Below, in pieces: positions 19,305-27,761 of a DNA stretch of 64,000 nucleotides. The notes beneath the pieces were generated by a model, which was not told the DNA's origin, did not search any database, and saw only the letters and a program-made list of their open reading frames with translations. Source of the stretch: a candidate division KSB1 bacterium (GTDB taxonomy: Bacteria > Zhuqueibacterota > Zhuqueibacteria > Zhuqueibacterales > Zhuqueibacteraceae). The translations under genes and the position numbers were made by a program. The stretch spans positions 41,895-105,894 of the forward strand of contig JAPDQB010000020.1 in the NCBI GenBank assembly GCA_034506175.1. The letters run 5' to 3'. The first letter of the stretch is position 1. Each line of letters opens with the position of its first letter.

Positions 19305-19730
19305 ATGTCCAAAGAAAAAAGACAACATCAACAATCGGCACAAAATCTGAACCCGGAAGAGGGGCTTGGCTCGAGTGAAACGTTCGAACAATCGCCTCTA
19401 GCCTTTCGTGATACCATTAGTTTTTTTCGTGCTGTGATAACCCCACCACCACATCCTCTGCAAGACGTGGTGAACGCAGAGCACCTTTCCAAATGGATTG
19501 AACATGAAGAAAAGAATGAGCAAAGAGCTTTTGAAGACGCCAAGCAATTAAGAAAACATACGACTTGGCGGCTCGTTATTTTCAGCTCATTATTTCATTT
19601 TCGTCGTTGCATTCATCGGCTTGACAAATCCGGCCATACTCATCCAAGTTCTGGAGGGTCTTGCACTATTGTTAGCGGCGTCGGCGCCGGTCTGGGAGTA
19701 AAAAGTTATTTGGATAGGAAAAAAGGCTAA
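19305..19730 (+). CDS. Small membrane protein, frame disturbed twice
   Basis: The open frame reads 141 residues but its middle part (residues about 98-124) is not protein-like. Reading from base 19597 in the next frame gives a clean hydrophobic helix 'IFVVAFIGLTNPAILIQVLEGLALLL'. Returning to the first frame near 19677 gives 'GVGAGLGVKSYLDRKKG'. The most natural product is an N-terminal helical domain ('EHLSKWIEHEEKNEQRAFEDA'), one or two membrane helices and a basic tail. The two shifts compensate. Sequencing error, a true lesion or recoding cannot be separated. Function unknown. Confidence 0.5.
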   Translation: MSKEKRQHQQSAQNLNPEEGLGSSETFEQSPLAFRDTISFFRAVITPPPHPLQDVVNAEHLSKWIEHEEKNEQRAFEDAKQLRKHTTWRLVIFSSLFHFRRCIHRLDKSGHTHPSSGGSCTIVSGVGAGLGVKSYLDRKKG

Positions 19731-19840
19731 TGTAACCTCATCGCGTTATTTCACCCGCTCGCTTCATTACCCAGAAAATCTTCGTTTCCGCCCCAACTGC
19801 TTTATCGGCATATCCGCAAATTAAAATTGATGGAGCCACA

Positions 19841-20920
19841 ATGCCTTTCTCCGAAACCCAACTGAAGCCGACAACTAAGGGCCACACTTCGGTGGCGTAT
19901 ATCACCGACGATTGGTACGTGGTCTGTGAATCGCGGCAATTGCGCGGCAAGCCCCTCGCCGTAACTTTGCTCAACACCCCGCTGGTGGTTTTTCGTGACA
20001 ATGCCGGAAAAGCCGGGGCGTTGTTGGATCGCTGCCCGCACCGCAACGTTCCGCTTTCGCTTGGCGCGGTGAAGGGCGATAATCTCGAATGTGCTTATCA
20101 CGGCTGGCAGTTTGACCGAAAGGGAATATGTCAAGCGGTGCCGGGACTCCCTGGCAAACAGAAATCAACGGGCCGTCGTGTCCCCGCTTTTGCTGTGCGA
20201 GAGCAGGATGGTTTTATTTGGGTCTATGCGACGCCGGATGTTGAGCCGGCACGCGAGCCTTTCCGCTTTCCGCTGATTGGCGAGCGAGGTTATACCACCG
20301 TCCGTCACATCGTCGAAGCGGAAAGTTCCATTCACGCCGCCGCGGAAAATGCGCTGGACGTGCCGCACACCGCCTATTTGCACGGCGGGCTCTTTCGCAA
20401 AGCCAGCGGCAAGCGCAACGAGATCGAGGTGGTGATTCGCCGCTGGCAAGATCGTGTTGAAGCAGAATATATTGGCGAGCCGCGCCCGGCGGGGCTGGCC
20501 GGACGGCTTCTCGCGCCCGGCGGCGGCGTGGTGACACACTTTGACCGGTTTATTTTGCCTTCCATTGTTCAGGTGGAATATCGTCTGGGCGCAAAGAGCC
20601 ACCTCTGCATTTCCTCCGCGCTCACGCCGGTTGCTGATTTTTACACGCGGCTCTTCGCGGTGATCAGCTTTCGCTTGCCGATTCCCGGCTGGCTGGTGGC
20701 GCTTTTTCTGCGGCCTCTGGCGCTGCGCATTTTTCAGCAGGATGCCGGCATGTTGAAACGCCAGACGGAAACGATTCAGCAATTCGGCGGCGAGCAGTAC
20801 ATGTCGACTGAGATCGACGTGCTTGGCCCGCAAATCTACCGCTTGCTCAAACAAGCCGGGCGCGGGAAACGAGAGACGCAGGCTGAGCCGTTCACGCGAT
20901 CGATTCGGATGCTCGTCTGA
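19841..20920 (+). CDS. Rieske non-haem iron oxygenase, alpha-subunit type
   Basis: A 359-residue oxygenase of the phenylpropionate/vanillate dioxygenase superfamily. The N-terminal Rieske [2Fe-2S] site is 'CPHRNVPL' and 'CAYHGWQF' (about residues 65-90). The mononuclear iron site is 'ENALDVPHTAYLHGGLF' (about residues 168-184), with two histidines and a nearby acidic residue. The C-terminal part has hydrophobic stretches ('LPIPGWLVALFLRPLAL') that suggest membrane contact. Members of this branch include sterol/steroid and carotenoid-type oxygenases, so a hydrophobic substrate is plausible. No reductase gene is adjacent. Confidence 0.85.
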   Translation: MPFSETQLKPTTKGHTSVAYITDDWYVVCESRQLRGKPLAVTLLNTPLVVFRDNAGKAGALLDRCPHRNVPLSLGAVKGDNLECAYHGWQFDRKGICQAVPGLPGKQKSTGRRVPAFAVREQDGFIWVYATPDVEPAREPFRFPLIGERGYTTVRHIVEAESSIHAAAENALDVPHTAYLHGGLFRKASGKRNEIEVVIRRWQDRVEAEYIGEPRPAGLAGRLLAPGGGVVTHFDRFILPSIVQVEYRLGAKSHLCISSALTPVADFYTRLFAVISFRLPIPGWLVALFLRPLALRIFQQDAGMLKRQTETIQQFGGEQYMSTEIDVLGPQIYRLLKQAGRGKRETQAEPFTRSIRMLV

Positions 20921-20975
20921 GCGAAGAGGCGTTTTCCGCCCACTGAAATCACAATCCCACAAAAATGAAAAATTG

Positions 20976-21656
20976 ATGCTTCCTCCAATTCCAACCGGCT
21001 GGCGTCGGGTGCTGGCTGATGAAATCAAAAAGCCTTATTACCAAAAACTGCAGCAATTTTTAAAAAAAGAACGGCAGAGGCACAAAATCTTCCCACCGGA
21101 GAAACAGGTTTTTGCGGCGCTTAAATTAACGCCGTACCGCAAGGTCAATGTTCTGTTGCTCGGCCAGGATCCGTATCACGATGATGGACAGGCGCACGGG
21201 TTGTGCTTCTCGGTTGGCCCCGGCGTTCCGCCGCCACCGTCATTGCTCAACATCTACAAAGAATTGCAGAATGATCTCGGCTTTGATATCCCGAACCACG
21301 GTTATCTGGCGCATTGGGCCAAGCAAGGTGTGCTGATGCTGAACGCCGTGCTGACGGTGCGGGCGCATCGCCCCGGTTCGCATCGAAATAAAGGCTGGGA
21401 AATTTTCACCGATGCGATCATTCAAGCTGTCAGCGCCAAGACGAGTCCGGTGGTGTTTTTGCTGTGGGGAAATTATGCCAAGGCGAAAATCAAATTGATT
21501 GATACCGCCAAAGCAGGACATGTCATCATCCACTCGGCGCATCCCTCGCCGCTATCGGCCACCAACGGATTTTTTGGCAGCCGGCCGTTTTCAAAAACCA
21601 ATGCGGCGCTGCGCCAATTCGGCAAGTTGGAGATTGATTGGCAGATTCCGGCATGA
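20976..21656 (+). CDS. ung: Uracil-DNA glycosylase, family 1
   Basis: Ung removes uracil from DNA as the first step in base excision repair. The 226-residue protein has the water-activating motif 'GQDPYHDDGQAHGLCFSV', the 'PPPPSLLNIYKELQNDLG' block, 'GVLMLNAVLTV' and the DNA-intercalation loop 'HPSPLSA'. The reading continues upstream to 20823 but the family N-terminus fits the ATG at 20976. It follows the Rieske gene by 55 bases. Confidence 0.96.
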   Translation: MLPPIPTGWRRVLADEIKKPYYQKLQQFLKKERQRHKIFPPEKQVFAALKLTPYRKVNVLLLGQDPYHDDGQAHGLCFSVGPGVPPPPSLLNIYKELQNDLGFDIPNHGYLAHWAKQGVLMLNAVLTVRAHRPGSHRNKGWEIFTDAIIQAVSAKTSPVVFLLWGNYAKAKIKLIDTAKAGHVIIHSAHPSPLSATNGFFGSRPFSKTNAALRQFGKLEIDWQIPA

Positions 21657-21694
21657 TAATTTTTTATTTGCCGAATTTATTTTTCCAAAATAAA

Positions 21695-21721
21695 AAGGGA
21701 TAGACATGTAATCTATCCCTT
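21695..21721 (+). terminator. Bidirectional terminator between ung and the convergent membrane gene
   Basis: AAGGGATAGA (21695-21704) pairs with TCTATCCCTT (21712-21721) around a seven-base loop. A-rich sequence precedes it and T-rich sequence follows, so it can serve both strands. Confidence 0.75.
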
Positions 21722-21764
21722 TCCTCCCCGGTTTTGAAAATTCAAAAAACCAGCTCCAAACGGC

Positions 21765-22170
21765 TTACTTCTTGTACAACGCCCCTGCTACCGCGCCGGC
21801 GATGAGGGCGCCGATAACGCCAACAATGATCGAGGCCCACGCCAGGCCGTAGGGGTAGTTGGCGATAACCAGATGATTGAAGAGCAGCGCCGGGAAAAAA
21901 ACGAGAATACCAGCCATACAGTCCGTATGTGGCCCCGCCTTTGAGTCCGCCGCCGAAACTGCCATACACCCGATCATACACCCAGACGAAGACAAATCCG
22001 GCGACAAAATCGCCGATGATAAACCAGTGCATCGGCGCATCCTGCCGCATCAGCGTGGTCAGTTTGGAATAATACATGCTTGCCAGGATTTGCCCGTGAG
22101 CAATGAAGTCATACACATTCAAGGCCACGCCGACTGCGAGCGAAGCGATGACACATTTTTTAACGTTCAT
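21765..22170 (-). pseudogene. Small four-helix membrane protein with one frameshift
   Basis: The first frame gives 'VIASLAVGVALNVYDFIAHG', 'MHWFIIGDFVAGFVFVWVYD' and 'GGGLKGGATYGLYG'. Then it turns into arginine-rich nonsense. One base out of step the other frame gives 'AGILVFFPALLFNHLVIANY' and 'GLAWASIIVGVIGALIAGAVAGALYKK'. Dropping one G at 21914-21915 joins them into a normal protein of about 135 residues with four membrane helices. The family is uncharacterised to my knowledge. The conserved look of both halves suggests an assembly error or a recent mutation. Confidence 0.6.
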
Positions 22171-22415
22171 GATGGGCCTCCTCAGTTGGTTTAAATGGAT
22201 TGAGTTAATTTAATCACCACGCCAGTAAATGGCGAACAAACGTCAATCATTGGGAAGGGAGTCCTACCCGGCAATCATGTTCAGCCTCAGGAAGATGTCG
22301 TAAAGAGCAAAAATCAAATGTTAAAGTCAAGAGATTTCTTTATAAGGGGGTTGGTTTCAACAACGCAATTGAAATTAGACGTGGACACACATTTTGAACT
22401 TGGGCGAAATTTTCA

Positions 22416-22444
22416 TTGACCTCGTGATGAAATTTTAGTATCAT
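22416..22444 (+). promoter_or_regulatory. Promoter placed for a leaderless message (SDR gene)
   Basis: TTGACC (22416-22421), 17 bases and TATCAT (22439-22444). Only five bases separate the -10 box from the ATG at 22450, so transcription should begin at or next to the start codon. Confidence 0.55.
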
Positions 22445-22449
22445 GAGGC

Positions 22450-23241
22450 ATGAATCCATTGCCCACTCGCCCCCATCCCGGCGTGGCGATTGTCACCGGC
22501 GGCGGCCGCGGCATTGGGCGCGCCATCGCCCTGGCCTTTGCGGCCCAAGGCCTCGATGTCGCCGTGATCAGCCGCAGCCAGGATCAAATCGACCGCGTCA
22601 AAGCGGAGATCGAAACGCGGGGTCGGCGCGCCGCTGCCATCGCCTGTGACGTAAGCAATAAAGCCGCAGTCAACGCCACCGTCGCTCGTGTGCGCGAGAA
22701 ACTTGGCCCTGTCACTGTTCTCGTCAACAACGCCGGCATGCATCTCGCCAAACGTTTTTCCACCATCACCGACGACGAATGGCAGCGCATCGTCGCGGTT
22801 AATCTCACCAGCCTGTTTTATTTTACCCAGGCCGTGCTGCCAGATATGGAAGCCGCCAATTGGGGACGCATCATCAACATGTCTTCCGCCGCCGGCCGCA
22901 TGGGCGTGCCGTATGCCGTGCCTTACAACGCCACGAAACACGGGGTGATCGGTTTCACGCGCGGCCTGGCGCTCGATCTGGCGCGCACCGGCATCACCGT
23001 CAATGCCATTTGCCCGGGCTGGGTGCTCACCGAGATGGTTCGTGCCAACGCCGAAGGCTTGGCGGCGAAAAGGGGCATGACGATCGAGCAAGCCCTCGAA
23101 AGTTTGATTTCAACCTCCCCGCAAAAACGTTTTGTCGAACCCGAAGAAGTCGCCCACGTCGCCGTGATGCTGCTTTCCGATGCCGCGCGCAGTATCACCG
23201 GACAGGAGATCGGCGTTGACGGCGGAATTGTGGTGGCGTGA
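22450..23241 (+). CDS. Short-chain dehydrogenase/reductase, FabG/3-hydroxyacyl type
   Basis: A 263-residue Rossmann-fold oxidoreductase. The cofactor motif is 'TGGGRGIGRAIA' (about residues 17-28), followed by 'NNAGMH', the catalytic serine in 'NMSSAAGRM' and the YxxxK pair in 'YNATKHGVIGF'. The ending 'GQEIGVDGGIVVA' is typical. 'SRSQDQ' after strand 2 favours NADP(H). Position just ahead of an acyl-CoA dehydrogenase suggests a role with 3-hydroxyacyl or ketoacyl substrates, but substrate cannot be fixed. The likely promoter allows no leader. Confidence 0.88.
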   Translation: MNPLPTRPHPGVAIVTGGGRGIGRAIALAFAAQGLDVAVISRSQDQIDRVKAEIETRGRRAAAIACDVSNKAAVNATVARVREKLGPVTVLVNNAGMHLAKRFSTITDDEWQRIVAVNLTSLFYFTQAVLPDMEAANWGRIINMSSAAGRMGVPYAVPYNATKHGVIGFTRGLALDLARTGITVNAICPGWVLTEMVRANAEGLAAKRGMTIEQALESLISTSPQKRFVEPEEVAHVAVMLLSDAARSITGQEIGVDGGIVVA

Positions 23242-23253
23242 AATTTTTGTAGG

Positions 23254-23269
23254 ATCGCCTTCAGGCGAT
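23254..23269 (+). repeat. Small hairpin ATCGCC-TTCA-GGCGAT after the SDR gene
   Basis: A six-base stem with a TTCA tetraloop, preceded by TTTTTGTAGG. A similar TTTTGTAG...GCGCC stretch follows the acyl-CoA dehydrogenase (24494-24530). These look like members of a REP-like family rather than plain terminators. Confidence 0.4.
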
Positions 23270-23328
23270 TGGCGTTTGCTTGTCTAGATTTTTTCCCAAA
23301 ACAAGTCATTCAACTTTTAGGAAAAGTT

Positions 23329-24489
23329 ATGATGAATACGGCAACTGCATCCGGCATCGGCTTCACCCTCACCGAAGAGCAAAAGCTGCTGCAACAAATG
23401 GCGCGCGAGTTTACGCGCAACGAAATTATTCCGGTGGCGAAAGAATATGACAAGACCCACGAATTCCCCTGGCCGGTGGTTCGCAAAGCCCGGGAATTGG
23501 GCTTGACGGTCATGACGGTTCCGAAAGCGTATGGCGGCTCCGGGCTTTCGATGCTGGAAGAGTGCATCGTCACCGAAGAGCTGGCCTACGGCTGCTCCGG
23601 CATGAGCACCAGCATCACGCTCAACGGATTGGCCGTGTTGCCGTTGTTGTTGGCGGGAAGCGAAGAGCAGAAACGAATTTATTGTGGCAGATTGGCGAAA
23701 GGCGAGATGGCGGCCTATTGTCTCTCCGAAGCCGCGGCCGGCTCGGATGTTGCCGCGATTCAAACCCTGGCGCGGCGCGAGGGCGACTCGTATGTCATCA
23801 ACGGCTCGAAGACGTTTATCACCAACGCTTCGGTGGCAAATTGGTTTTCGGTTTTTGCCTATACCAATCCGGACGCGAAGTATAAAGGCATGAGTTGTTT
23901 CATCGTCGATCGCCACACGCCGGGCCTTTCGGTGGCCAAGCCGTTTGACAAAATGGGCCAGCGCGCTTCCGATACCGCCGAAGTGGTTTTTGACAATGTG
24001 CGCGTCCCCGCGGCGAATTTGATCGGCAAAGAAGGCGAGGGGTTTTTGATTGCGATGAAAGTTTTCGATCGCAGCCGCGTTCCGACCGCGATTGGCGCGG
24101 TTGGCGTCGCGCGCCGGGCGTTGGAAGAATGTATCCAATTCGCGCGCGAACGCCAGACGATGGGCAGGCCGATTTGGCAGCATCAGGCCGTCGGCCACAT
24201 GATTGCCGACATGGCGATGAACGTCGAGGCCGCGCGCTTGGTGGTTTGGCAAGCGGCGGCGGCCTGTGACAGCGGTCAACCCAATACGATGCAATCTGCC
24301 TTTGCGAAAGCTTTTGCTGCAGACATCGCGATGAAAGTTTGCACCGACGCCGTGCAAGTCTTCGGCGGCTACGGTTTCATCGAAGAATATCCGGTCGCCA
24401 AACTCATGCGCGATGTGAAAATTTTTCAGATTTATGAAGGCACCAGCCAAATTCAGCGGAATATCATTGTGCGGGAGTTGTTTAGGTAA
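23329..24489 (+). CDS. Acyl-CoA dehydrogenase
   Basis: An FAD enzyme that makes the trans-2-enoyl-CoA in beta-oxidation or in branched-chain amino acid breakdown. The 386-residue protein has the family domains: helical N-terminus 'TEEQKLLQQMAREFTRNEI', 'YCLSEAAAGSDVAAI' and 'INGSKTFITNA' for the beta domain. The ending 'FGGYGFIEEYPVAKLMRDVKI' and 'IYEGTSQIQRNI' contains the catalytic-base glutamate. The ATG at 23329 has AGGAAAAG ahead of it. An ETF partner is not in the window. Confidence 0.93.
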   Translation: MMNTATASGIGFTLTEEQKLLQQMAREFTRNEIIPVAKEYDKTHEFPWPVVRKARELGLTVMTVPKAYGGSGLSMLEECIVTEELAYGCSGMSTSITLNGLAVLPLLLAGSEEQKRIYCGRLAKGEMAAYCLSEAAAGSDVAAIQTLARREGDSYVINGSKTFITNASVANWFSVFAYTNPDAKYKGMSCFIVDRHTPGLSVAKPFDKMGQRASDTAEVVFDNVRVPAANLIGKEGEGFLIAMKVFDRSRVPTAIGAVGVARRALEECIQFARERQTMGRPIWQHQAVGHMIADMAMNVEAARLVVWQAAAACDSGQPNTMQSAFAKAFAADIAMKVCTDAVQVFGGYGFIEEYPVAKLMRDVKIFQIYEGTSQIQRNIIVRELFR

Positions 24490-24566
24490 TAAGCTTTTGT
24501 AGTAGCTTTCGTAGTTGCGCCTGCAAGCGCGCCGAAGCCGCAAAATTGACAAGAATTTTTGTATTT

Positions 24567-26117
24567 TTAAAATTCAGTGCCACTACAAAACGTCACCATA
24601 AAATACACCGCATCCGCCGTTCCATCCAGCGTCGGCTCATTTGTTGAGTAATCGCCGAGATCATCGTGATATACCACGAAATCGGATTGAAATTCGGCGT
24701 AAGGATCGGGACGATGAAGCCGGATGCCGATCAGGCTTTTAAAGATGCTGCCGTAAACCGCGCCGTCATTCAATCCGCCAACGATTGGCCGCTTTGTTTT
24801 GTCCGCAATCACACGGTGCGGAAATTGCGGTGTGTTTCCGCCAGCGCCTGGAATGCCGACAAAGGCGCTAATGCCCCACGGATTTCTCCCCAGCAGCCAA
24901 TCGCGGTGGGCAAGATCTGTTTCATGATAGCGCCGGTCGCCGGTCATTTTTTCGTAAAGCAAGCCGTGCGTGATAAAATTCACCACGAGATTATTGGAAC
25001 ACCAAATGAACGGAACGGCGATGCGGTACGGATTCGTGCCGGCGCACGTCTGCATTTTCTCCAAACTCTCGCGATAGAACCCGGCGAGCGTGTCTTGAAA
25101 CGAAGAATTAACGAGTGAAAATAATGCGTAATGCCGCGCCGTATCCGCACCCATCCACGAAGTCGCGCCGATTTGGCGCGCAAATAATTTGGCCTCATCG
25201 AGATAATTCTTTTCTCCCGTGACACGAAACAGCTCCGCCGCGCCCCATTCCATGTCATCGGCCCAGGTGTTTTGATATTTGCCGAGACCCTGGGGTTTGC
25301 CGTTGGCATAATAGACGACGCGATAACTTCCCGGCTCCCAGCCGTAATCTGAAATATCTTCCTGCGGCAACTCCCAGCCGCTGTGGTCGCGATCGTCACC
25401 GACTTGATGAAAGAGCTGATCCGGCGCCGGATGCATTTTCAGCATCCAGTCAAGCCCCCACTTCGCCTCATCAAGAATATCGGGAATGCCGTTCGCGCCT
25501 TGCTGGCCAGGGGCATTGTAGTCGTCGCGGAATTGGCCGCGATGCTCGCGATATGAAAAAAGCAATCGCGCCGTGGCATTGCTCGAAGTCAGCAAATAAC
25601 GCAGATAATCGCCGGCATCGTGCCAGCCGCCGCTCACGTCGAAATACGTACTGTCCGGCATCGGGCCGTAAGCCGTACGCCCGTCTTTTGTGTGGCAAAC
25701 GACGTCGAGAAAAGGATTGTAGCCGCAGCGTTGCTGGCGCAGGTAAGCGAGCAGAAGCTCGTGACATGAATCATAGGCATCCGGTCGAATGTTAAAGGGG
25801 AGAGATTCAAAGTTAGTTCCGGCGATGCGCAATTTGTAACGGCCGGTTTTATTGAACGCGCAGAAATCGAGACGATAATGATGGGCAAAATTTCCCCATG
25901 CGCCGGCGTTGGCGCCGAGCTTCACCGGTCCCCAAACGCGCCGGCCGGCGGCATCGATAATTTCATACTGCTGTTTGCCGGCGTTGTGGCGGGAAAAGGC
26001 GATGGCGATTTTGGCGTCGCCCGGCAAATAGCCGATTTGATTGGCGCGGAGATAAATCGGGCTCGTTGCCTGAGCTGAGAGAATATTGATGGCGAATAAT
26101 ATTGTCAAAATCGTCAT
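24567..26117 (-). CDS. Secreted glycoside hydrolase family 9 (CelD-type endoglucanase-like)
   Basis: A 516-residue protein with a signal peptide ('ILTILFAINILSAQA'). An N-terminal CelD-like immunoglobulin domain (about 18-105, 'YLRANQIGYLPGDAKIA') is followed by the (alpha/alpha)6 catalytic domain. The GH9 nucleophile/base region is 'VSGGWHDAGDYLRYL', and the acid lies in 'GDYSTNEPTLDGTADAVYF' near residue 494. 'GRNPWGISAFVGIPGAG' is a substrate-cleft block. Cellulose or a mixed glucan is the usual substrate; some GH9 act on chito-oligosaccharides. No carbohydrate-binding module or sorting tail is present. Confidence 0.92.
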   Translation of the reverse strand: MTILTILFAINILSAQATSPIYLRANQIGYLPGDAKIAIAFSRHNAGKQQYEIIDAAGRRVWGPVKLGANAGAWGNFAHHYRLDFCAFNKTGRYKLRIAGTNFESLPFNIRPDAYDSCHELLLAYLRQQRCGYNPFLDVVCHTKDGRTAYGPMPDSTYFDVSGGWHDAGDYLRYLLTSSNATARLLFSYREHRGQFRDDYNAPGQQGANGIPDILDEAKWGLDWMLKMHPAPDQLFHQVGDDRDHSGWELPQEDISDYGWEPGSYRVVYYANGKPQGLGKYQNTWADDMEWGAAELFRVTGEKNYLDEAKLFARQIGATSWMGADTARHYALFSLVNSSFQDTLAGFYRESLEKMQTCAGTNPYRIAVPFIWCSNNLVVNFITHGLLYEKMTGDRRYHETDLAHRDWLLGRNPWGISAFVGIPGAGGNTPQFPHRVIADKTKRPIVGGLNDGAVYGSIFKSLIGIRLHRPDPYAEFQSDFVVYHDDLGDYSTNEPTLDGTADAVYFMVTFCSGTEF

Positions 26118-26190
26118 AGGAAAAATTCAATCATTGCATTCCAAAGTACCCAACTTGCTTTGAAAAATCAAGGTCGATTTTAGAAAGCGC

Positions 26191-26219
26191 TTGACTCGCA
26201 TCGGAAAATGAAGTATGAT
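26191..26219 (+). promoter_or_regulatory. Probable promoter of the rRNA methyltransferase gene
   Basis: TTGACT (26191-26196), 17 bases and TATGAT (26214-26219). Transcription would begin near 26226, so an open frame ATG at 26215 cannot be the start. Confidence 0.6.
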
Positions 26220-26274
26220 TTTAGACGCAGGCCTAAAGCCGGCTTCTCTTGCATCGCCGGCTTTGCCCATCGCC

Positions 26275-27579
26275 ATGATCGTTACACACACATTGAAAGA
26301 GCGCATGCGCCCTTCTTCTCTCGCCGGTCATGCCATCGAGCTGATCGAAATTTTGCAAAACGATCCCCGGCCCGCCGATCATCTCATCGACACCTTCTTT
26401 CGCCAGCGCCGCTATCTCGGCTCGCATGATCGCCGGGAACTGGCCGAAAGCGTTTATGGCGTTCTACGCCATCGGCGACGTTTGCAATTTTACATTGGCA
26501 AAGTAAAACCCGATGCCGTCAATCAACCGGCTTGGCTTTTTGCTGCCTACAAACTGCACTTTGAAAAAACGCCGCCGGAAACCGTACAAGCTTATTCTTT
26601 GCAACTCTCGCCCTCTGAGATTTTTGACCTTGCAACTTTGGATCTTGTCGACTTCGGAAGGCAAAACCTGGGACTTCGGACTTCTTTCCCGGAGTGGCTC
26701 GTGGAAAAATTGCAAGAGCAAATCGGCGAAAAAGAAACTGAGAAACTGCTGGAGGCGATGAATCAACCGCCGCCCTTGACGATTCGCGTGAATACGCTGA
26801 AAACGACGCGCGAAAATTGTTTGCATGAATTGAGAAAGCGCGGCCATGAAGGCGTGCCAACGCCGCTCTCGCCCGACGGTATTCATTTAAAAAAACGCGG
26901 AAATCTTTTTGGCCTCGACTTGTTTCACCATGGCTGGTTTGAATTGCAGGATGAAGGCAGCCAGATCATTTCGCTGTTGGTCGATCCAAAACCGAACTGG
27001 CGAGTCGCCGACGTGTGCGCCGGCGGCGGTGGCAAGACATTGCATCTCGCCGCACGCATGAAAAATCGCGGCGAGATTTTTGCCTTTGATGTGGTGCCGG
27101 AACGCTTGGAAAATCTGCGCAAGCGGACGAGGCGCTGCGGCATTCACAACGTTCGCGTGCAACTTTTGCGACCAGATGAGATTCCCGCCAATCTTCTCGG
27201 TCAAATGGACGCCCTTCTCATTGACGCGCCGTGCAGCGGCACCGGCGTGCTGCGAAGGAACCCCGACGCCAAGTGGAAAATCACACCCGAGGTGGTGCGC
27301 GAGATGGCAGCCAAGCAAAAGCAGATCATCAATCACTATGCCCGGCTGCTCAAGCCGGGTGCACGCTTGGTTTATGCGACGTGCAGTGTGCTTAGGGAAG
27401 AGAATGAAGAAGTCGTGCAGGATTTTCTCTTACAAAACGCAGCTTTTCGCCCAAATCCATCGGCGATTTTACAACGTTATCATCTTGCCCACTTGATGCA
27501 AGGTTGTTTTCTGCATCTTTTTCCCCACCAATTTGGCACCGACGGCTTTTTTGCCGCGGTGTTGGAACGACAGCGTTGA
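26275..27579 (+). CDS. RsmB-like 16S rRNA m5C methyltransferase
   Basis: An S-adenosylmethionine-dependent enzyme of the Nol1/Nop2/Fmu family that methylates a cytosine in rRNA. Residues about 5-140 resemble the NusB/RsmB N-terminal RNA-binding domain ('AIELIEILQNDPRPADHLIDTFF'). The methyltransferase core has 'VADVCAGGGGKTLHLAA' for cofactor binding. The two catalytic cysteines are in 'DAPCSGTGVLRRNPD' and 'YATCSVLREENEEVV'. The start at 26275 is chosen from the promoter position; 26305 is another possibility. No clear ribosome site is seen. Confidence 0.88.
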   Translation: MIVTHTLKERMRPSSLAGHAIELIEILQNDPRPADHLIDTFFRQRRYLGSHDRRELAESVYGVLRHRRRLQFYIGKVKPDAVNQPAWLFAAYKLHFEKTPPETVQAYSLQLSPSEIFDLATLDLVDFGRQNLGLRTSFPEWLVEKLQEQIGEKETEKLLEAMNQPPPLTIRVNTLKTTRENCLHELRKRGHEGVPTPLSPDGIHLKKRGNLFGLDLFHHGWFELQDEGSQIISLLVDPKPNWRVADVCAGGGGKTLHLAARMKNRGEIFAFDVVPERLENLRKRTRRCGIHNVRVQLLRPDEIPANLLGQMDALLIDAPCSGTGVLRRNPDAKWKITPEVVREMAAKQKQIINHYARLLKPGARLVYATCSVLREENEEVVQDFLLQNAAFRPNPSAILQRYHLAHLMQGCFLHLFPHQFGTDGFFAAVLERQR

Positions 27580-27683
27580 GTTGAAGTTTGTCAAACCGCC
27601 TCGATCATCTCGTGGCGCGCCATGGCTTCGGAAACGCTGCCGTTGTGATTTGAGGAATTCGCCTCGTCACAATGCCGTCAAAC

Positions 27684-27711
27684 TTGACTTTTATTCGAAA
27701 GTTGCTATCTT
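27684..27711 (+). promoter_or_regulatory. Probable promoter of the lipoprotein gene
   Basis: TTGACT (27684-27689), 16 bases and TATCTT (27706-27711), about 50 bases before the start codon. Confidence 0.5.
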
Positions 27712-27761
27712 AACTCGATACGGAATTGAAATAGCCAGATAGTTGTTGAACAGGAGAAAAG

